From positions 1,860,001-1,924,000 of the forward strand of contig NC_092329.1 in the NCBI RefSeq assembly GCF_036785885.1: 64,000 bases of DNA. The letters are read 5' to 3'. Below the pieces are notes generated by a model. That model was not told where the DNA came from, did no database searches, and was given only the letters and a program-made list of their open reading frames with translations. Below are positions 37,441 to 50,032 of the stretch, piece after piece. Each line of letters opens with the position of its first letter. Position 1 is the first letter of the stretch. A program made the translations under genes and the position numbers. The DNA is from Coffea arabica (lineage: Eukaryota; Streptophyta; Magnoliopsida; Gentianales; Rubiaceae).

Positions 37441-38989
37441 AATTAGGAAAAAAAAAACCCACTATAATGTATCACTCTTATCCTAGTTTTCAAGATCCAG
37501 ACGGCAGCCAATCCAACAAGTTTCGGACCTTTTCTTCAATACAAGCTTTTGCTGTGGTTGAGGTTTGAACTTAAATTTTGCACTCAAGACATGGGCTACA
37601 CGAAGGGCTGCAGTAGTGTACTCAGAGGCTGCTACTTTGCAGCTAATCACTTCTTGCCCTTTTGCAGCCTTGATCCTCGTTGTCATGCTTAACTACTGCT
37701 TCTGACCGTCCTAGAATCTTATTATATTTTGTGAACCCGTGATCTGTGCTTGGTTATCATCGTCCATGTAAGCCGAGGTTGTCGGCACACAACCATATAC
37801 TGAGCTTTCCCCTAGTTGGGGGAGGCTTGCTGTTTGCCATGGAGTTGCAGAGATTACTAGGCATAGATGGACTTCGACAAAAACATCGACTTGCTCATGT
37901 CAAAACTATGTCATGTTCAAATGCTGAACCACATCTAGTAGAGGTTCACAAATTCTAAAACACTTTTTTGTTTCCGGCCTATTCTGAAGTCCAATTAATT
38001 TTTAGTAACTGTATTTCTTACAATGAACTTTATCATTAAGGAGGCCTTGAAATTTTTGCCAAGAATAATTCATGATTGAGATTGATTCATTTTACCGCAC
38101 TAATTAGACCGGCTTCTGTTCAAAACAAGTATTTGCAGATAAAAAGTGTTGCTGTTTGACAATCAGAGTGAAAGCATGACATATAAAATAAAAGAGTTTA
38201 GGCTCCACCATAAAATTGAGACATCATAGAAAACAAGAATGTGCTTTCTAACATTTGACGCGGACATCACTACATACGATCCAGCATTTCAACTAATAAA
38301 TCACAATGAACGTGAGATTCCATGAACTATTGCATCAGCAAATACCACAAGAAAACAGCATTATATTGAATGCTGGTTTAACTAATCACCAGCAGTGTGC
38401 CCTAGCGAAAAGCAGCTTAAATGACAGACTCTGCAGCTGCGAAGAGCAAATCCGGGCTGGAGGACAAAACGAAAAAAGAAAAAACCTGTCCTGCTAACAA
38501 TTGTGCCAGCAATGAGCTTCAATTTTAACTGCAATAACTTCTTATATTCCTAATTACTAAATTTTCAAATAAGGAACCCCTTAAAATTCAAGTACTATTA
38601 GTTGTTGCTAACAAACCCAGAAAATTAAGTATGAATCGTCCAGATCTACACTAAAGGCGAAATTCAGAAATGCTATTGACAACATGTCAACTAAAACAGA
38701 ACAGAACGCAAAATGGCAAACATCCAAAATATTTAAGCCCTTTCATTCAAACTACAAGCGTAAAGGACTAATTACTCCTCAAATGTTGAAGCAGTTACAG
38801 TGTTGAATGTCCAGATCTATAAACTACTCCACTTGTCTATCGCTAAATGGGAAGAAAGGTAGGGGTGCAAGATATCCACCAACAATAGAGAATCATCCAA
38901 AATGTCCTAAGAAAGGTAAAAAAAAAAATTTACATCAGCATTTAAATACCAAGGGATCCTGATGCAAATGCCATCCACCGTGCCAAAGA
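37441..38989. other. Spacer between FANCJ and HMGB genes
   Basis: Convergent 3' flanks. A minus-strand open frame of 67 codons (37686-37483) and a plus-strand one of 70 codons (37746-37958) are the only ordinary-composition frames, and neither resembles a family I know. The 3' UTR of HMGB should occupy the right end, from about 38700. Confidence 0.5.
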
Positions 38990-40234
38990 TCATTCATCAT
39001 CTTCTTCCTCCTACAGTTGACAGAATATATATTAGTAACAGTCACCGCATTCAGAAGAGCATACCGATCAAATCTTAGGCAGACTGATAAGTAGAACAAA
39101 CCTCCCCACTGCCTTCCTCATCGTCATCATTAACCTCAGACTTTGACTTATCAGACCCCTCTTCCCCGTGACCACCCTCCTGGTTTTCAATCAATGAGCA
39201 CCATTCAAAATGTCATGAAGTCAGTTAAAAATTAAAACCAAAATCATCAATACCATCAATTAACAGGAACAGTTGCTCACCAATCTCCTGTTGTACGCCT
39301 GCATTTGTCGTTCATAATCCTGCTTTCGCTTCTCTGCCTTGGCAACATAGGGAGCTTTTTCCTGAATTTTCGAAATAAGATCACATTGAAAAGCAACTGT
39401 ATCACGATCAAATCCATGAGTATGAACAAAGTACTATACATCATAACTTTAATCTTTGGCCCCAAAAAAAAGCATGTAATCTTACTATCAAGTAAATTAC
39501 CTCATCGGTGAAGGACTTCCATTTATCTCCAGCAGCTTTACCAACCTATATTACTCCAAAAGATCCCAAACCTCATAAGGCATTAGATTTACTAAAAATG
39601 AATAAATAAATACACAGAACACAGAGAAATACATCATCTAAAATACTCACAACAGCAACTAATTTGTTGTTTGGATTTTCTTCTTTGAATTGCTTTCTGA
39701 ACTCTTCCCTGCAACCCATGTTACAGGTACCAGCGATAAGCTCATTAAAATATAATTAAACCAAAAAAAAAGTTAATTCTACCCAAAAAAAAAATAGTAA
39801 AAGTTTAAATGAGTTGTCTTTTTTTTGTTTTTTGTGAGAGGGAGGGGGAAGCTGTCGGGTAACTTACATAAAAACGAAGAAGGCGCTAGGAGGCCTCTTA
39901 GGTTTGTTAGGATCCTTTGCCTTCTTTTCCCTCTTCTGCTTCCTCTTTTTCACAGAAAGCCTTTCACCCACACCACATAAATCGACCAGAAAAAAAATGG
40001 TGAATACAGCAATATATAGATTAAGCAGATAATCCCATACGAATGAGAAAACAACCCTCTATATCAAAACGAACAAAAGAAACGAGGCTTAACACCAATT
40101 GGAAAAGAAAAAAGACGAAAAAGGAACTAATTATTTGATTAAAGTAGAAGAAAAGGAAAGAAATATACATATATATATGGCACTTACTTGCTGTCTGGAT
40201 TTCGGGAATCAGCTTTGGATTTACCACCTTTCAT
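38990..40234 (-). CDS. HMGB3: High mobility group B protein (HMGB2/HMGB3 type)
   Basis: Seven exons on the minus strand: 40234-40188, 39960-39868, 39708-39651, 39545-39501, 39361-39281, 39179-39102, 39010-38990. They total 423 nt, 140 residues, in frame throughout. Residues 1-31 are basic (KKRKQKREKK). One HMG box lies at about 32-101, starting DPNKPKRPPSAFFVFM, with the usual aromatic and basic positions and a YNRR end. The tail from about 110 is short and acidic and ends EEEEDDE. Plant HMGB proteins are small nuclear chromatin proteins that bind DNA without strict sequence preference and bend it. The basic-box-acidic layout and 140-residue length match the HMGB2/HMGB3 pair. The two cannot be told apart here, so the symbol is provisional. 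Confidence 0.93.
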
Positions 40235-40403
40235 GGTGATCGCGGAAAACAAGAGAAAGTGAAAAAGGAAAATAAATTGAGGGAAAAACTCGAAAATCGA
40301 GTGAAATAAACGGAAAAATGGATGAAAACTAATAGTAGAAACCGGAAGCTTTTACGTGCAGCAGTAGCGATGAGAGATTAGGAATTAGGGTAAATGGTGA
40401 AGC

Positions 40404-40411
40404 TAGGGTTT
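40404..40411 (-). promoter_or_regulatory. Telo-box upstream of HMGB
   Basis: The octamer tagggttt on the plus strand (aaacccta on the coding strand) lies about 170 bp before the HMGB start codon. In plants it commonly pairs with site II motifs in promoters of genes active in dividing cells. Such motifs lie upstream at 40687-40819. Confidence 0.5.
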
Positions 40412-40686
40412 GTGGTTTGCTGGTAAAATACAGAGCCAATTGGGAGGGGGAGGGAAAAGAGGGCCACTTGCTTTGCTGGTACCCCAATCTCACAAATGGT
40501 AACCAAATGGAGTATATGAATGAATAAGTTTCCCGGCTTTTGGGGTTTTAGCTTTTAGGCGGGACGTCCAAAATTTCGCACCCCCCCCCCCCGGTCCTCG
40601 ATCCACATCTTCCTTCCCCTATTTCTATCGGCTTCTCCTATCCTACCACCAGACCAGTGCCACTCATCTTTTTTACATTAACATTC

Positions 40687-40819
40687 GGCCCATTTTAAGC
40701 TTTTTCGAGCCCAAAATGAAAATGGTCCATTTTCGAGTCCACAAGCTCCATCTATGGGACCTGTGACGTTCGAAAAAAGACTTGTGGACTTTAAATACTC
40801 GAACTAGTATTAAAGCCCA
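40687..40819 (-). promoter_or_regulatory. Cluster of site II (TGGGCY) motifs upstream of HMGB
   Basis: Three RGCCCA motifs on the plus strand (TGGGCY on the coding strand) at 40687-40692, 40708-40713 and 40814-40819. Site II elements bind TCP factors and are typical of proliferation-linked plant genes. The distance of 450-580 bp from the start codon is plausible if the leader is long. Confidence 0.4.
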
Positions 40820-42083
40820 GCCAGTATCTCAAAAATAAACATCTACTACTGCAAATTATCACATGCAGCAGTGGAAGTGACGGCCTCATCTGACCATCTG
40901 AAAGTACGGAGAGGGAATTATTGGTGAGGGTCAGCGCATGCCGTTTTCGTTTTCGGCACCATTACCATTTGTGGGTCTTAGACAAATCCCTTCTTCATCA
41001 TCAAATCATAAACGAGACAACTTACTGACACCATAGTGTTCTTCCGGTAGAACCTAAAAGGATATTTTGAGACATACACTACTACTACTATTTACATTAC
41101 ATCACATCGTGTGTTTCCTGGTGATCAGGTCGCCGGACCCAAAACTCTGGAGTTGGGTTAACCGTCCCAAAAAGTTAACAGTCATAATTTAGCAACAAAA
41201 AAAAAAAAAAAAATTTTTCAAATCACGTCTTATACATCATTTTTACTATCACACGTGAAGTCGATAAAATTTTATTTTATATTTACAAATTATTAAAAAT
41301 AAATTATATTTTAAATAAAGCGAACTACATTATGTGAGAATAAAACAAAATCGGCTCAAACGATTTTTCTAACAAGATTGTGAGATTAAATTTGAACTAA
41401 CCACAGGAAGCCCTAAAATTACACTAAACCGCAAGGATATCACTTTTTTCGCACTTAAATTCAACCAAAGTTTAATGGCAGCCAATTTCCCCGTGGGTCG
41501 TCAATGTATTAAGCATATGGCTTTGAACAAATCTTAATTGTCCTTTGCTAACCAACCAAAAAAATAAAAGAGCAAAAAAGAAAGAGCAGAATTTAAATCC
41601 CATGTCGAAGGAACTGCGGGCCGTAGTCTTTGAATTTGACCGGATTCGTCATAGACTCAAAAACCACGAGCTATAAAAAGCGCGTAGACGAGCAGATCGC
41701 CATCCACTCAACTACCAAACAAAAAGTTGCTCGCAAAACAACGCCAACGCAAGGAAGGGCTAATACCTCTTTGATTCTTTGACTTTGCAACCGTGTGAGA
41801 GTTGAGAAAGCAAAATAAACCCCATAAGAAAAGAATATTATACTCCTGACGAGAAAGAAGCTACACAAAAAAAAAAAAAAACCACATAATGAAATGAAAT
41901 CCCCAGTTTTTTCCCCACAAATCATAGATGGAAGCATTGCAAAATCGTTCTCACATTTTTAAGTAAATAAATCATTTCTAGTCTCTCATATGCAAAATAT
42001 AAAACTGTGATGGTACCTCACCAGTACAAAATGTGCTCTCATTGTAAGCATCCCTTTGCAAAATGTATATTTCACCTTTTAGT
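40820..42083. other. Shared upstream region of HMGB and the bromodomain gene
   Basis: The two genes are divergent. A run of 13 C lies at 40580-40592, just left of this stretch. The rest is AT-rich with A runs. A fragment near 41938-42070 (gcaaaatcgttctcacattt) resembles the end of the foldback family at 20.7 kb but has no partner end. No gene is seen. Confidence 0.5.
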
Positions 42084-42264
42084 TTATTGGTTTGTTTGGA
42101 TTGCATTTTTTGTAGAAAAAATTTCAAGTTTTAATGCGAATATTCTTTTTCGTAATTTTTAATCACTTTTTTACTCTACATGCATTTATATCTCACAAAA
42201 GAAGAAAAATACAACAATAATTTTCTCCAAAAGCCTTTCAAAGAAAACAATCCAAATAGGCTCT
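42084..42264. mobile_element. hAT-like MITE (about 180 bp)
   Basis: Inverted ends: the left side has ggtttgtttggattgcattt, and the reverse complement of the right side has gagcctatttggattgtttt. The core TTTGGATTG is shared with the elements at 23742 and 42351. The inside is AT-rich and non-coding. Limits are approximate because no target duplication was read. Confidence 0.55.
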
Positions 42265-42350
42265 TTAATATTCAACTCCGTTGGAAAAGCCAACTCAACT
42301 TGAACTAATATACAATTTTTTCTCTAATTTGCATGAGTTCACTTGCAAAT

Positions 42351-42552
42351 TAGAGTCCGTTTTGATTGTTTTTTTTTTTTGTAGAAAAATATATCATATT
42401 AATTTTCATTTGGATTGCTATTTTCTAAGATTTTTTTTTTTAAATGTACAATAGCAATTTGATGTATGCGCGGTAAAAAAGTAGTTGAGAAATGAGTTTA
42501 CAAAAAACATAAATTTTTTTGGAGATAAATTGGTAATCCAAACAAGGCCTAA
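42351..42552. mobile_element. hAT-like MITE (about 200 bp)
   Basis: The left end ttagagtccgttttgattg pairs with the reverse complement of the right end ttaggccttgtttggatt. A second catttggattgctatttt inside (about 42409) suggests a nested or rearranged copy. It is the third member of the TTTGGATT-ended group in the window and lies about 90 bp from the second, some 270 bp upstream of the bromodomain start codon. Confidence 0.55.
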
Positions 42553-42825
42553 GTAGAGGACCAAATTACCATAATTGAAGATATGGGGGGATAGAAATAA
42601 AATTCTTGAAAAGGTGAGGGACTATTCCAGCAATTTTGATTACAAAACACGTACTGCGAGAAATAGAAAATACTGTATATGATATGGGGCAGTTTCAAAA
42701 AAAAAAAAAAAAAGAAAAGAAAAAAGAAGAAATACAACACCAATAAGAGTCCCAGTGAGACAGCAAAATGGATATTAAAAAAAAAAAAGAAAAAGAAAAG
42801 GGAAAGGGTGAGAAATAGTTAGAGT

Positions 42826-45800
42826 ATGGGTAAGGCTGCGGTAACAACAACGAGAAGAGCAACAATAGCAAAAGCAGCAAAAACAGCCACGCCACCACCG
42901 GAACCGGGACCGGAACCGGAACCGCCGGCCCAATTAGTAGTAGAGATGAAGCGCAAGAAGAAGAAAGGCCGACCCTCTCTTTTAGATCTCCAAAAGCGTC
43001 AACAGCAGCAGCAACAACAACAACAAAAAACCCTAACCCCTCCCCCTGCCCCTCCTCCTCCCAATCACAATTCCACCCCTACCCGTCGATCCACTCGCCG
43101 GAACCCCACCAATTACAATTCCCCCTCCTCCGAGTTCTTTAACAACGACGACGACGACGATGACGACGAAAGGCAGCAGAAGAAAGTCAAGCTTGTTGTG
43201 CGTCTCCCCCAATCCACCCAACAGCATTTTCATAATTCTGCCTCCGCTGCTGATTCCGGTGCTGACGACCCAGACGATCACCAAGCCTCTCCCAGGAAAC
43301 GTATGATCAATGCCGTTGATCGTAGATCTAACGACGTCGTTTTCGATCAGGTCCTCAATTTTGGGAATTTTTGTTTTTGGGCCTCGCCTTCTTCTACTTA
43401 TACTTGCATATATGGATGCGTATGCATTTTTCTTTTTTCTTCCTAGTGTTTCTGGGGAGAGGATGATGGTTGGGATTACTTTTATTTGGAAGCTTTTTTT
43501 GAAAAATCAAATTCGGAGTCAAATGTTCGTCTATTTTTGGAAAATTAGAAAAAGAGCGGCGTGCTTGTTTCGGTTTTCTTTGTTCGAAGATTTTGAGTTT
43601 TCTGGGTCTAGACGTGATTAATATCTTTTGGGATTTCGCGCGTAATTCAACCTTTTTTCTTTCCCTTTTTAAAAAAATTGTTTTTTGGTAGATAAATGAC
43701 TTTAAAGATCTGAACTCTGAAGTGGGGTTTTGACTCAGTCAAGCTTTACAAATGGGTAGTAGAAGCCCATATTTATTTATCTGGTTGCTTAAATTAATAC
43801 TTAATTTATTTTCTACTTTCTATTATTACGAAAATTTTGCGTCCAGTTTTCTGGGTTCCCCCCCCCCCTCCAAACGCACCCACGCAGGCCCCCTCCTCTT
43901 TTTCTCCCTTAGCTGAGCTTGTAAAAATTCCTGCTCATAACTGTTAATATTTTATTCTATATCCTCTTGTATGTAACTGGCTTTAACATATATAGACCAC
44001 CCACCTACTGATATTCACGCGCAGCGTAATATTTTTTGAAAAGTTGGGATTTGTCTTTTCTGATTATTGACATTTATATTTATAGCAGTAAAAGGAACAT
44101 CCCATTTTTAGCAGTTGTACTCTGCTGTTGCTTTTCTAGCTGCTGCTTCATTGCCCTTATTATTGTTGCTTTGATGGTTAATGAACCCTTGTAAGCTTTA
44201 CTTGATTGGAGCTAACAGCTGGTTGGGCTAATTTTGCAGGGGGAAAAGGCTTTGAAAGCGACGGACACTGTTCATGGTTCGTTTCGTTCCAGTCAAAGCC
44301 ATGCATCTCTTTGGGGGATAATGTTGGGAATTTCCCAACACGTGTTCTCGTTTGGTTTTTGTTTTAGAAGGAAAAAAAATAATTCTGGTCATTTGATTTG
44401 TGGACAGGGTCATCTCTGGACATTGGGCCCACCACACCTTTGCCAGATAAAAAGATGTTGGTGTTCGTCCTTGACAGACTTCAAAAGTGTGTAGTATTTT
44501 TCCTTTCTCTTAGTAGCTTATTTCGGTTTCTCCTACTACTGTTGAGTTTTTGCTTGCGACAGTAAGCTTATCCATAGTCTCCTGGATTGTAGGAAGGACA
44601 CTTACGGAGCATTCTCAGAGCCTGCGGATCCAAATGAGGTGCTTTTGCTATAATGATTTGGTATAAAATTTGGTCCTTCTTTTCACTCACTGTACTGATG
44701 TTAAAATGGTATCGTTGTAGCTTCCTGATTATCATGAAATCATTGAACATCCAATGGATTTTTGGACTCTACGGAAGAAACTTGATGCTGGATCTTATTC
44801 GAATTTGGAAGAACTGGAGGTTGGTTTTATTTGTCCATGTGCTTGGGCGTTGAACATCCAATTCGTGCAACTATAACATTAAGATGATTTTGACTGAAAA
44901 TGCAAAATTATTTACCCACAAGAAAATAGATGTTCCAACTTTTTAGTGCAAATTAAACCACTGCGAAATTTTCCAATGTCATTTTTTCGGCTCTGCATTT
45001 TATTGCATTTCTTTTTGTTATGTGTACTTGGGGGATCACTATAAACTTCATTGTGGAACCTGGCTTTTGGTAAGATTTTCTGTACCTCGAAACTTTTCGG
45101 CTCTCAGTTTCAAATACAGCTTCAAAACATCAGTGCTGGTTGGTTCCTGGATATGCTTTCAGAGATTGTTTAACCATTGTTTGGGAAGTGAGAATTTTTG
45201 TGTTTGACTTTTGTCTTTGATGTCTGAGCAATTTTCTTTTCCGGTAGGCAATGACTCACTTTTTGTATTGAAGGGATCTTATGATGGAAGGAGGTATTTT
45301 GTCTGATTTGGGATCATTATGTGGTTTGTAAGTTGTGGAACGTTAAGAAACATCTGGTGATTTAATTGATGTCCTCCCCTAGTAGGGCCCTGTTTGCCCT
45401 GGGAGATTTCCCTTCATTTAGCCAGGGTTATGCTCTCCTGCTAATGCTAATAATAGTATGCTTGTTGATTTGGACCTGCTAATGTAATTCATAGCTACTC
45501 ATTGTATGAAACAATTTCTTAAGTTGTTTAATTTGGAGCTTCTGGCATTTAAATAACTTATCTTGGTTATGATCAGTCTCCATAAGTTTAAAAACAGCAT
45601 GAAAGAATCCTGGCAGGATTCTTATGCGATGCAAGGATATGTCTTTGTTACTTGAAATGGTTCCTTTTTGTTATTTTTCTTTCTTTGTTTCTTTCTTTTT
45701 GGGGCCTGGCTAGCAATTCTCATGCATAGGATTTGACTGCACTGGCTTTTGAAGGTGGCCACTTGGCCTACATCAATTTTTTTTATTGTTGGGGCCCTTC

Positions 45801-47975
45801 CTTTAAATGTGGTGAAGATAAGAATAAATAATTTAGCTACTATCATCATCTGCACTATATACGACATCACTTCTCCTCTATCATTCTATAGGTGTTCCTG
45901 ACATCCTGGCAACATAGGTGTATCTCACTATAGCTATGATGTGGTGTTTACTGTGTCTATCCGTTTCTAATCTATGGTGATGGGATTGCTCATCTATTTC
46001 CCTTTTTTCCGGAGAATTATGTATAAGATTGGTGGATGACTTGAACCATTTTAAATCCTCTATTATGAGAAGAAGTCTGAAAATTTTGCAAGATGTTTTA
46101 TGATGTATGGGGTTCAATTGGATTTTTGGGTGGATTTATTTGACTCTTTTAATGTTGTCTTCTTGTTGATGCAGGCTGATGTGTTGTTGTTATGTTCAAA
46201 TGCAATGCAGTACAATGCACCTGATACAATTTACTTTCGGCAGGTGGGAACCAGTCTTTCAGTAATTCTTGTGTGTGTTATCTTTTTCTGCTTTATATTA
46301 AATGTTGGCCTGTATTAGGCTCGGTCCATACGAGAGCTGGCGAAACGGGACTTTGAGAATCTGAGGAATGAAGGTGATAATGGTGAACCACAGCCCAAAG
46401 TCATTCGAAGGGGACGACCCCCAAGCAAAAATTTGAAAAAGCCTCTTGAGAGTTCACCTGTTGATCGTGTTGGTCATGAGCTCTCCTCAGGTGCAACTCT
46501 TGCTAGTGCGGAAGATAAAGCAATTGGATCTAATGGTTACAATCTAAGAAAGGGACCTGCGTTTTATAGGTTTCGTTCTAATGATGCATTTGGCACTTCC
46601 TTTCGCTCACGCAATGGTGAAAATTATTCTGACTGGTTGGTTGATTGGAATAGTGAATTTCCAGGTATTGGATCTGGACTTGCTCACACACTGAATCCTT
46701 AGATGTCATCATCTTATTCTTCTTGTTGAATTTTCAACATTTTTTTTCTTTTTTTTCCATGTGGTTTGTAGCATCTATTCTAAGGGCAGACATGAAGTAC
46801 GGAAAGAAACATTTCTCTGCAGTGGATGAGAACAGGCGTGATACCTACAAGCAATTCCACCCTTCAACTTCCAGTAGCAATGAATCTTATTTGTGGAATT
46901 CTTTTGGAGATATGAAGCGGTTACTGCCGGTTTGTTCTTCGGAGAACTTGTATATAATATTAAGAGTTTACTTTTGTGTCTTTGTGGAGGATTTAGAATC
47001 ACCCATTTGATCATTTTTGGTCACTTCCCTCATGCTTTTATAATTCAATGATTTGTTGGAGTCAGTGCAGTTATCTTTCCCCAACCTTACTTTTGGCTGA
47101 AAGCTAGAGTGAATCTAAACTGCCTTTCCGTGGTGCTGATGCAGGTAGGTCTTCACTTGGAGCCACAAGCTTATGCACGAAGCCTGGCAAGATATGCTGC
47201 AAATCTTGGGCCTGTAGCATGGAATGTTGCCTCTAGAAAATTGAAGACTGCTCTGCCTGATGGACTGGCCTTTGGTCCTGGGTGGGTGGAAGAAAATGAC
47301 GCACCACAGCAGCTGTTGTCAGCTGAGAAGCTGAAACAAGCAAATGGATTGGTACATGACCGTGATCCAAGCAGACCAGTAACACCGTCTTCTTCTCGTT
47401 TAAGTACTGCTGTAGCACACAGGCCATCTCCAGAAATGGCTGAAGCTGTTAGGAGATTGAATTGTCAGAATGAGCTAGCCGAACAGGCTGGTGGCTCTCC
47501 TTGGGCAACAGCGGGAGCCATCTTCCAGGCTCAGCATAAATCACTGTTTCACCCCAACCGAAATGGTTTCAGTAGCATGTTTGGGTGTGACCCATCCTCT
47601 CAAGTGGGATTAGCAAGACAAACCATACAAGCTGGACAGTCTGGGTTGGAAGGATGCTCAATATCTGATCAAATGCTTGGCGTGTTATCCACAGGGGATG
47701 TTTCGTCCCTTCGTCCAGTATACCAAGGGAATTCAGAAGAAATCAAATTGTCAGAAAACCGGGGTACATCTCAGCGTGGGAACCTATTAGGCCAGGCCTC
47801 TGATTCACATGTACCATCTGAAGTGGGAATGACTGCCAGATGTTTGCAGGCGCAACACAGACAACCCTTAGCAGTTCCCCCTGACCTTAACGTCCGAGTG
47901 CAGGCGTCAGCCTCGCCCAGTTCTAGTTTACAGATTGGTTCACCGCAGCAGCCAGACCTGGCCTTACAGCTTTGA
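42826..47975 (+). CDS. BRD1: Bromodomain/AT-hook protein, BRD1/BRD2 type (SWI/SNF-associated)
   Basis: Nine exons: 42826-43350, 44240-44276, 44408-44486, 44593-44638, 44721-44819, 46175-46243, 46319-46664, 46772-46929, 47145-47975. They total 2190 nt, 729 residues. Exon 1 is low-complexity: a basic KKKKKGRPS AT-hook-like motif near 44-52, a Q run, a P run and a D run. The bromodomain lies at about 200-290 (LQKKDTYG, LPDYHEIIEHPMDFWTLRKK, CSNAMQYNAPDTIYFRQ), with the acetyl-lysine-binding asparagine in NAMQYN. A second AT-hook, RRGRPPSK, is near 315. The C-terminus holds the conserved plant segment LEPQAYARSLARYA and a disordered tail. In Arabidopsis this group is known as core subunits of SWI/SNF remodelling complexes, acting in the nucleus on acetylated histones. 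An alternative acceptor at 44562 would add ten in-frame codons to exon 4; the chosen one restores the conserved KKD. Confidence 0.92.
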
Positions 47976-50032
47976 CAATAAGTTAAAATAATTTTTTTGA
48001 AGGTTGCATCACCATTTTGATTTGGCTGAATGCAGTGCTGGGCTTATTGACAGCCGGATAGGGCTTCAGGTCATTAAGGTGAAATATAGAAGGAAAAATT
48101 TGTACAGATTAATGTAATTCAGCATTCTAGGCCAAAGGTAGATGAATTCTATTGTAAGATTTGAAAATGTGACTTAGTGAACTGAAGAACATTTGTAGCT
48201 TATTCATGAAAGCACGATTAACAAAAGCTCATTTGACTTCCACTCAAACTGTCACATCTTAACAGCTTCTGAATGCCACTGTTAAGTCCTTTTGGAAGAA
48301 AATTGACCTGAAATGAATGTGCGGGCGGAAGTTATTTGTGTTGTTCAACTGGTTTCATGATGCACCCCATGTCAACAACAGCTCACAATCCTCTGAACAC
48401 GGCATGGAATAAACTGGCCAACCTTTGTATTGGCCATTTGTCCCTAACTTAAAAACTTGCCTCAAATTAATATGTTAGGCAAAGTACAGGCGTGTGCTCG
48501 AGTGAGAGAGCCTTTGACTTGTCTTGTGGAAATCAAAAATCAAAGAGAAAAAAAAAAAACCCCACACCACTCGGGAAAAAAAAGTACTAAAAATCTATCC
48601 CAACAAAGGTTAGGGTACTATACTAGTATGTATGTGTGTGAAAGTAAAAAAAGAAAAGGAAATCATATCCATACACACACCATCCATATCACTAATTGGC
48701 TTAGGATGGATGAAAATAAAGGGGTGAAATATCAAATATCAATTCCTTGCAACTCAATACGCAGGATATCCTGAAATTTTGGTCATTAAAAATTGACACT
48801 CACAGTTCCAATTTTATTGAGGGACAAAATTTGGCACTCTAGTTAAATAAGTACTAATGGTTTTTTTTTTTTTTTTTTTTTTTTGAAAAAGAGTGCTAGT
48901 GGTTAAGACACTCCGATGCGCGTGCAACATATTAAAAGAAAAAAAATATGGTGACGAAAATTACTTTGATTTTGGGTTAATTACACTACTAGGTCTCGCA
49001 CTTTATCTATAAGTATATATTTAGAGACATAATGAATAATGATACGATATGTTAATCTAAGATTACGGAGACAGGATGGATTATGATGTGATACGATACG
49101 TAATAATAATAATAGATATTTAGAACGTTGTTAAGCTTATCTAATCTAATCTAATATAGGGAAAGTAGTACACTTAAACTATAATTTCGTCGAGACTTGA
49201 AGTAGTTGAAATAGGTTATGTCAGTCCTGTTGGATATTTTGATAAAAAAAAAAAATAACAAAAACTATATATATATATTTGGAACAAGAGACGTCATGTT
49301 AGCCTTATGATCCGTTCCATTTCCATCTCTTTTTTTTTTCCCCTAAAAAAAGTTGTAAAAAATGGTCTTCAAATATTGAATTCCAAAACAGACTGAATAG
49401 TTGACAATTAAATTATGGGCTGTCTCGTCATTTTAACATTTAAAAAGATTGTGATTAAGTGAATGAGGCTAAAATCGGAGTGAAATCAATATATTATGCT
49501 TTCCCTAAGCAACTACTAATGCTGCTGATTTTCTGAAGGTTACTGGTTGAATGTATGTTCCTTTCTTAACAAGGCAACAGGCAATCAGCTAATCCAACAA
49601 TTAAAAATCCTTCACCTTATCGGACTCAACCCACATTCATTCTCCTCCCTTTTTCTTGATTCTTGAATTATTAAATTAATAAAGAAACCCCAAATGATCT
49701 ACTAATCCCAATTAACGAATTTCCCGTTCTTCTCCTTCCAAAGGAAAAAGAAGACTCTTCCTTCTTCGGAAGAACGAAAAGACAACATAAATAATGAAGT
49801 AAAAGTTTGTTATGGCGTCCCTTCCTTCCCCTGTACTACTGCTGACTTCCCTTTTTATTCAGCTCTTGGGGAAGTAATCAACTAATAATAATATATATTA
49901 TTGATACTACGACGACTACGCACAGCGATTTTGGATTCTCTCCTCTTTGCGATTTTGGATACCGGACCACCTCCTCCTCCTGCTGTGCCATCATCTCAAG
50001 ATTCAAGAGGGGCCTGGCCGGTGGCGGTGGGC
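47976..50032 (+). other. Spacer between the bromodomain and GT92 genes
   Basis: The left part, to about 48250, should be the bromodomain 3' UTR. The middle is AT-rich, with a 24-base T run at 48861-48884 and an AT microsatellite near 49269. The right part, from about 49550, should be the GT92 promoter and leader. No coding frame is supported. The GT92 open frame runs back to 49901 but has no ATG before 50033. Confidence 0.55.

Noticed and set aside
37483-37958. Small open frames of 67 (minus) and 70 (plus) codons between FANCJ and HMGB
   Set aside because: Composition is ordinary but there is no family resemblance, no splice signals and no conserved start context. They may be part of an unannotated transcript but are not supported as genes.
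48861-48960. Possible reverse-oriented SINE after a 24-base T run
   Set aside because: No target duplication or promoter boxes could be read around it.
49901-50032. Upstream extension of the GT92 open frame
   Set aside because: It has no ATG. The ATG at 50033 is followed at once by the signal anchor, so the extension is treated as leader.
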